Assembly (NCBI GenBank): GCA_902478395.1
Contig: CABSKZ010000091.1
Span: 1 to 9,472 of the forward strand
Direction: 5' to 3'
Source: an uncultured Eubacteriales bacterium
GTDB taxonomy: Bacteria > Bacillota > Clostridia > UBA1381 > UBA9506
Length of the DNA stretch: 9,472 bases
Positions 6,021-9,472 of this stretch are shown here, in pieces. The notes under the pieces are model-generated. The model was not told the DNA's origin and did not search any database. It worked only from the letters and a program-made list of their open reading frames with translations. The position numbers and the translations under genes are program-made. Every line of letters starts with the position of its first letter. Positions within the stretch are counted from its first letter, which is position 1.

Positions 6021-6053
6021 AAGCCGGCCCAGCAGCTGCTGGGCCGGCTTTTT
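6021..6053 (+). terminator. Strong rho-independent terminator (30-base perfect palindrome)
   Basis: Positions 6021-6050 are a perfect palindrome, giving a 13-bp GC-rich stem (arm AAGCCGGCCCAGC) with an AGCT loop. On the plus strand it runs into a TTTTT tract (6049-6053), which fits termination of the 5440 gene. On the minus strand the T-run is only three bases. Even so, it may also stop transcripts of the TIM-barrel gene, whose stop is at 6168, and act in both directions. Confidence 0.88.
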
Positions 6054-6167
6054 AACGCAATGGCAGATAGCCGGGAATGGTTCTTTTTCATTTAGAAGAA
6101 TTGCCTGTGTTTCTTAACTGGAGCTTTTTCTAGTACAGACGTCTAGCTGCAGCCGTGAATCCGTACG

Positions 6168-6998
6168 CTATTGTGCAAGTTGGAACAGATTTTCCCGCAC
6201 CCGAGTCAAATCCTTTTCCTTCACCTCTTCCAACAGAAGGCTGACGTGCGGTTTCCGTTCGCGAAGCAGACGGAACAGATACGGGTAGTCGAGCATTCCA
6301 TCCCCTGGCAGGGCGTAAACGGGCCTGCCGTTTTCGATTATGAAGTCTTTCAAATGTACGGCTGCAATGCGGTCACCGAACAAATCGAACGCTTCGTCGA
6401 GCAATTCTCTCTGGTTTTGATAATTTTCCGCTGTGATGAGATTGACTGGGTCGAAAATGGCCAGCACATTAGACGCGCCAATGTCGTCCAAAAAGCGTTT
6501 CATACGCTTCGGGGAATAGACAGTAAAAATCGAAACCGGTTCTATCCCGACGCATACGCCGAGAGAGGCGGCATATGCCACAAGCCCGCGCATGACGGAG
6601 AGAAAATCCTGGTAATTTTCTTCCGAATGATTTTTGGGGTTGAAGCTGAAATCGGCGTTTATTGACCCGGTTTCCGTGCCGATCATATCGGCGCCCAGAA
6701 ATTTGGCGTATTGGATGTGTTCCTGAAAACGTGCAATTTGCACCGCGCGCTCTGTCGGATCGGGATGGACAGGATTAATGTAGCACCCCAATACGGAGAT
6801 ATGTATGCCGTTTTCCAAAAGCGGCTTGCCAATATGCCGTGCCAGCCCGGGGCTGAACATACCCGGCTGAAGATTTAAGTCCTGCGCTGATTTCAGCAGA
6901 GCGAGCTGGATGGTGTCGATGTTGTTTTGCTTCAGACGCGCGGCGAGCGTGGGGATGTCCGCGCAGTCGATGTCGTGCGCTCTCATTCCAATATTCAT
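6168..6998 (-). CDS. Sugar phosphate isomerase/epimerase-like protein (xylose isomerase-like TIM barrel, AP endonuclease 2 superfamily)
   Basis: This 276-residue cytoplasmic protein should fold as a TIM barrel binding a divalent metal and acting on a sugar or sugar-acid substrate. Candidate metal ligands lie at barrel-strand ends: E109 in GTETG, E153 in GIEPV, D184 in FDPVN, H215 in VHLKDF and E257 in LLEEV. I chose the ATG at 6998 because GGAAGGA lies seven to eight bases upstream and the protein then begins directly with strand one (MNIGMRAHDI). The same frame is open 40 codons further upstream, to an ATG at 7118, but that extension overlaps the promoter at 7118-7090. The substrate is unknown; no sugar transporter or kinase is nearby. 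A GC-rich hairpin lies in the 5' leader. Confidence 0.88.
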   Translation of the reverse strand: MNIGMRAHDIDCADIPTLAARLKQNNIDTIQLALLKSAQDLNLQPGMFSPGLARHIGKPLLENGIHISVLGCYINPVHPDPTERAVQIARFQEHIQYAKFLGADMIGTETGSINADFSFNPKNHSEENYQDFLSVMRGLVAYAASLGVCVGIEPVSIFTVYSPKRMKRFLDDIGASNVLAIFDPVNLITAENYQNQRELLDEAFDLFGDRIAAVHLKDFIIENGRPVYALPGDGMLDYPYLFRLLRERKPHVSLLLEEVKEKDLTRVRENLFQLAQ

Positions 6999-7029
6999 AG
7001 ATGTGTTCCTTCCTTTCAGTGTTGGGGTA

Positions 7030-7060
7030 GGCATAAGAGGGGGATATACTCCCTCATGCC
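7030..7060 (-). promoter_or_regulatory. Leader hairpin of the TIM-barrel gene
   Basis: GGCAT (7030-7034) and ATGCC (7056-7060), together with GAGGG (7037-7041) and CCCTC (7051-7055), form a two-part 10-bp stem. It has a 2-base bulge and a 9-base loop. In the minus-strand transcript this lies between the predicted start of transcription (about 7083) and the ribosome binding site. No T-tract follows, so it is not a simple terminator. An operator or an RNA control element are both possible. Confidence 0.45.
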
Positions 7061-7089
7061 CAAGCCGGAAAATGCTTCTGGCTGCTTTT

Positions 7090-7118
7090 ATTATACCGGA
7101 TTTTTCTGGAGGCTGCAA
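7090..7118 (-). promoter_or_regulatory. Sigma-A-type promoter of the TIM-barrel gene
   Basis: On the minus strand a perfect TATAAT (7095-7090) lies exactly 17 bases after TTGCAG (7118-7113), a partial match to TTGACA. It predicts transcription from about 7083 and a leader of about 85 bases. This supports the ATG at 6998 over the longer reading frame, since the promoter lies inside the longer frame. Confidence 0.65.
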
Positions 7119-7189
7119 GTAAAAGCCGCACTGTTATTTGTTTACAGCCCATCCATAAAAGAAAAATTCTCTATGAACCGGCCTCCAGT

Positions 7190-7213
7190 CAGATTCCTGC
7201 CAATCTGTTTTTT
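7190..7213 (+). terminator. Weak terminator-like hairpin with T6, plus strand
   Basis: CAGATT (7190-7195) and AATCTG (7202-7207) form a 6-bp stem with a 6-base loop, followed directly by six T (7208-7213). It has terminator shape on the plus strand, although no plus-strand gene precedes it. In the minus direction no T-tract follows, so it does not obviously end the metallophosphoesterase transcript. Confidence 0.35.
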
Positions 7214-7229
7214 ATATGGAAGAGCAGTT

Positions 7230-8096
7230 TTATGCTCCATGCTTCAGTGTAACAACGACAAGCTCTGGTCGGTTAAAAATCCGCGCTGGAATCCTGCTGT
7301 CGCCGAGGCCGCGGCTGACAACCATCGTCGTCTCTTTTTCCTTATAAAAACCTTTTGTATATTTGGGAAACAGCCCCTGTGCAGGAGCGAACAACCCGCC
7401 GATAAGCGGAAGCCGGACCTGGCCGCCATGCGCATGTCCGGAAAAAACGAGATCCATTTCCGCCCCGGCATAAAGGGATATCCGTTCCGGGTGGTGCGCC
7501 AGCAGGATACGGAAACGGCCCTCTGAATCCGCACGCAATCCTGCGAGCGCGTGCTCTACTTTATCAAACGGCTGTTTCTTTTGCACATCGATTTCCCAAA
7601 GCCCGCACAGCGCGATTTTCCCGCCGGAACAGAAGAGCGTTTCGCAGGAATTTTCCAAAAGCCGGACCCCAGTCGTTTTCAGCTTTTTCAAAAGCGCTGC
7701 ACAGCAGGCGGACCGCTCCTCATGATTCCCCGTAACGTAGTAGGACGGGGCAATCCGCGCCAGCCTTTTTGCGAACGCGCAGGCGCGATCGATGTTTGGC
7801 CTGCGGCTGTTGATGATGTCTCCGGTGATGATAATGATATCCGGTTTGCATGCGCGAACCTTTTTAAAGAAGTAGTCCGGACTGTAGTTCTTGTTATGCA
7901 AATCTGAAATCTGGAGAATACGGAACCCATCGAATGCCTCCGGCACGTTTGGGCTTTTAAAAGTGTAGGGGGTAATCATAATATTGTTGTTGCCCCAGTG
8001 AAGCCAAAACAGCAGGGCCACAAGGACGGCGGCGCCGGCGGGGATGAAGACGTACCACATAAAATTCCCAAAGCCTTTCCACCCACAGAAAATCAT
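7230..8096 (-). CDS. Membrane-anchored calcineurin-like metallophosphoesterase (YkuE/YaeI-like)
   Basis: This 288-residue protein has an N-terminal membrane segment (about 14-34) followed by a calcineurin-like phosphoesterase domain. The dinuclear-metal motifs appear in order: D65-x-H67 in ISDLHNKN, G92-D93 in TGDIINS, G123-N124-H125-E126, H201 in AHHPER, and G220-H221-A222-H223-G224-G225. The overall shape resembles B. subtilis YkuE and E. coli YaeI, for which lipid-linked or UDP-diacylglucosamine-type phosphoester substrates have been reported; the true substrate here is unknown. Two starts compete. The ATG at 8096 has a weak AAGG inside a hairpin. The ATG at 8060 (M13, giving 276 residues) has GGAAAGG about 13 bases upstream. 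Both keep the membrane anchor. It lies 84 bases after the MATE gene on the same strand and may be co-transcribed with it. Confidence 0.9.
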   Translation of the reverse strand: MIFCGWKGFGNFMWYVFIPAGAAVLVALLFWLHWGNNNIMITPYTFKSPNVPEAFDGFRILQISDLHNKNYSPDYFFKKVRACKPDIIIITGDIINSRRPNIDRACAFAKRLARIAPSYYVTGNHEERSACCAALLKKLKTTGVRLLENSCETLFCSGGKIALCGLWEIDVQKKQPFDKVEHALAGLRADSEGRFRILLAHHPERISLYAGAEMDLVFSGHAHGGQVRLPLIGGLFAPAQGLFPKYTKGFYKEKETTMVVSRGLGDSRIPARIFNRPELVVVTLKHGA

Positions 8097-8134
8097 GCAA
8101 TATGCCTTATCTGCGGGCGGCTAAGGCGTATTGC
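8097..8134. repeat. Inverted repeat covering the metallophosphoesterase ribosome binding site
   Basis: A 13-base arm (8097-8109) pairs with another (8122-8134), with one mismatch and a 12-base loop. In the minus-strand transcript the second arm, UAAGGCAUAUUGC, ends directly at the AUG at 8096 and contains the only AAGG there. Folding would therefore hide that ribosome binding site. No T-tract follows, so it is not a normal terminator. Confidence 0.6.
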
Positions 8135-8180
8135 GGCGGCGCCGCGAAAAATAGCAAAGCTTTTTATGAGAGCGCATTTT

Positions 8181-9472
8181 CTACATATCTTTTACCAAAT
8201 TGTTTATCCATTTTCCGCTTCGGATTCGCGGCATCACAAACGCGGCCTTTACGAATTCTTCCGCGAGACTGAGCGCATAGACGATGCGGATGTCCCAATG
8301 CAGGATTAGTCCGGAGAAGAAGGTCAGAGGCAGGGCGATAGCCCAGATGCCGAGAGAGTCGAGCAGCAGGCATATTTTGGTGTCGCCGCCGCTGCGCATC
8401 GTACCGACAATGTGCGTTAGATTATAATTCTTAAAAGGCATAAACGCGCCGATAATCATGATAATGGCCGTCGCGTCTGCCGCCGCCTCCTGCGATACAT
8501 TGAAAAAGCTTACGAAAAACGGCGCAATGGCAATGGTAATCAGGCAGAACACCAGCCCGACGCCGAAGCTTAAATAGTCGAACCGCTTTGCGTACAGATA
8601 CGCCTTTTTTTCGTCTCCCTCGCCAATGGTCTTGCCAATCATCACACCGCTGGCATACCCCATCCCGAAGAAAAACACAGAGAGCATCTGCTCCACGATT
8701 TTCGCAATGTTTACAGAAGCGATGATATTGGTTCCCATGTAGGAGTAAATGACGGAGAACAGGGCCACGCCGATACCCCAAATGGATTCGTTCAAAATAA
8801 CCGGTGTAACGGTTTTCATAAACCGGCGGAAAAAGTCCTTTCCTACCCGGAAAAAGTCATGGACGCGCGGCGCGAGACTGCGGTAGCGCCCGTACAAAAT
8901 CCAAATCAGAATGACGGCCTCGACCACCCTCGCCGCAACCGTGCCGATTGCCGCACCCGTCACGCCGAGCTGCGGGAAGCCGAACTTTCCGAAAATCAGC
9001 ACATAGTTAATGCCGCAGTTGATGAACAGAGACAGAAACGACATGGCCAGAGGGACGCGCGTCCGTTCCACGCTCCGCAGGGAGGCCGCAATCGCAAGAG
9101 AGATGGAGTTGGGAATGTAGCTGAGGGCCACTACCCGCAAATAGGAGCTGCCTTGCTCGATGACCACCGGGTCGCCGGAAATCAGGTTCATTATGGTATG
9201 CGGCGCGGCAAGTCCAACGAGTGTAAAGAGAACCGCGGGGATAAGATTCAGCGTGATGTTGATGCCCAGCGATTTGCGGATGCTCAGCTCGTCCCCCTTG
9301 CCCCAAAACTGCGCGACAAACACGCTTGAGCCGCTGCAAATGCCAAAAAAGATAAGCGACAATACAAAAAAGAACTGGTTCGCTAGCCCCACAGCGGCAA
9401 TGCTCGCGTCCCCAAGCTGCCCAATCATGATGGTGTCCATCGTGTTGAGCGTACTGTTCAGTAGGTTTTGCA
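8181..9472 (-). CDS. MATE family efflux transporter (partial, N-terminus beyond the right edge)
   Basis: This multidrug and toxin extrusion protein is a cytoplasmic-membrane antiporter that exports organic compounds using a proton or sodium gradient. The frame is open to the window edge: ten residues, QNLLNSTLNT, precede the first in-window ATG at 9440, and they match the usual MATE segment before (V/M)DT-x-MIGQLG. So 429 residues are visible, and probably some 15-25 N-terminal residues are missing. Counting from that methionine, MIGQLGDASIAAVGLANQ (5-22) and FVAQFWGKGD (41-50) belong to the first half. GMGYASGVMIGKTIGEGD (259-276) is the matching element of the second half. About eleven hydrophobic segments are visible. 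The C-terminus is intact, ending at a TAG. The substrate cannot be inferred, and the downstream metallophosphoesterase may share its transcript. Confidence 0.93.
   Translation of the reverse strand, partial: QNLLNSTLNTMDTIMIGQLGDASIAAVGLANQFFFVLSLIFFGICSGSSVFVAQFWGKGDELSIRKSLGINITLNLIPAVLFTLVGLAAPHTIMNLISGDPVVIEQGSSYLRVVALSYIPNSISLAIAASLRSVERTRVPLAMSFLSLFINCGINYVLIFGKFGFPQLGVTGAAIGTVAARVVEAVILIWILYGRYRSLAPRVHDFFRVGKDFFRRFMKTVTPVILNESIWGIGVALFSVIYSYMGTNIIASVNIAKIVEQMLSVFFFGMGYASGVMIGKTIGEGDEKKAYLYAKRFDYLSFGVGLVFCLITIAIAPFFVSFFNVSQEAAADATAIIMIIGAFMPFKNYNLTHIVGTMRSGGDTKICLLLDSLGIWAIALPLTFFSGLILHWDIRIVYALSLAEEFVKAAFVMPRIRSGKWINNLVKDM

Noticed and set aside
6171..6665. Plus-strand open frame of 164 codons
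   Set aside because: It lies wholly opposite the TIM-barrel gene, whose motifs and metal ligands are clear; this is an antisense shadow.
6999..7118. Forty-codon upstream extension of the TIM-barrel protein
   Set aside because: The extension overlaps a good promoter, has no ribosome binding site, and the shorter start has GGAAGGA and begins at the first barrel strand.
8859..9329. Plus-strand open frame of 156 codons rich in charged residues
   Set aside because: It is opposite the MATE transporter; its composition is what antisense reading of hydrophobic codons produces.

Overview
The window looks like chromosomal DNA from a Gram-positive, anaerobic, probably spore-forming member of the Clostridia, perhaps the Oscillospiraceae (Clostridium leptum) side. 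The evidence is strong AGGAGG-type ribosome binding sites, consensus sigma-A promoters, a Clostridia-style Mrp with a cysteine-rich N-terminus, a coenzyme A-disulfide reductase/rhodanese fusion, and a protein resembling the C-terminal domain of BclA exosporium glycoproteins. This placement is inference; no rRNA or tRNA is present.

Layout from left to right. Positions 1-165 hold the N-terminal part of an XRE-type repressor on the minus strand, with a candidate direct-repeat operator upstream. An AT-rich stretch without a convincing gene follows, to about 569. A minus-strand terminator at 565-600 probably ends the redox operon to its right. That operon, read leftward, is ccdA (3777-3106), a TlpA/ResA-like membrane-anchored thioredoxin (3074-2511) and a CoA-disulfide reductase/rhodanese fusion (2463-772). 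A 532-bp gap separates ccdA from the divergent mrp gene (4310-5149), which has a textbook sigma-A promoter at 4212-4240. Next comes a plus-strand membrane-anchored protein with a BclA-C-like outer domain (5440-5967), ending in a strong palindromic terminator. The rest is on the minus strand: a MATE transporter entering from the right edge (9472-8181), a membrane-anchored metallophosphoesterase (8096-7230), and a xylose-isomerase-like TIM-barrel protein (6998-6168) with its own promoter and a leader hairpin.

How the genes may work together. CcdA carries electrons across the membrane from cytoplasmic thioredoxin, and the TlpA-like protein is its natural extracytoplasmic acceptor. The third gene of the operon adds a cytoplasmic NAD(P)H-dependent CoA-disulfide or persulfide reductase, so the unit looks like a low-molecular-weight-thiol and sulfane-sulfur redox module. 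Mrp, an Fe-S carrier ATPase, sits divergently next to it. The remaining genes look like ordinary accessory or housekeeping genes of unknown substrate. I see no CRISPR array, insertion sequence, defence system or RNA gene that I can support. The most interesting material is the thiol-redox operon, the BclA-C-like protein with a SigK-like promoter pattern, and several hairpins or palindromes placed over promoters and ribosome binding sites.
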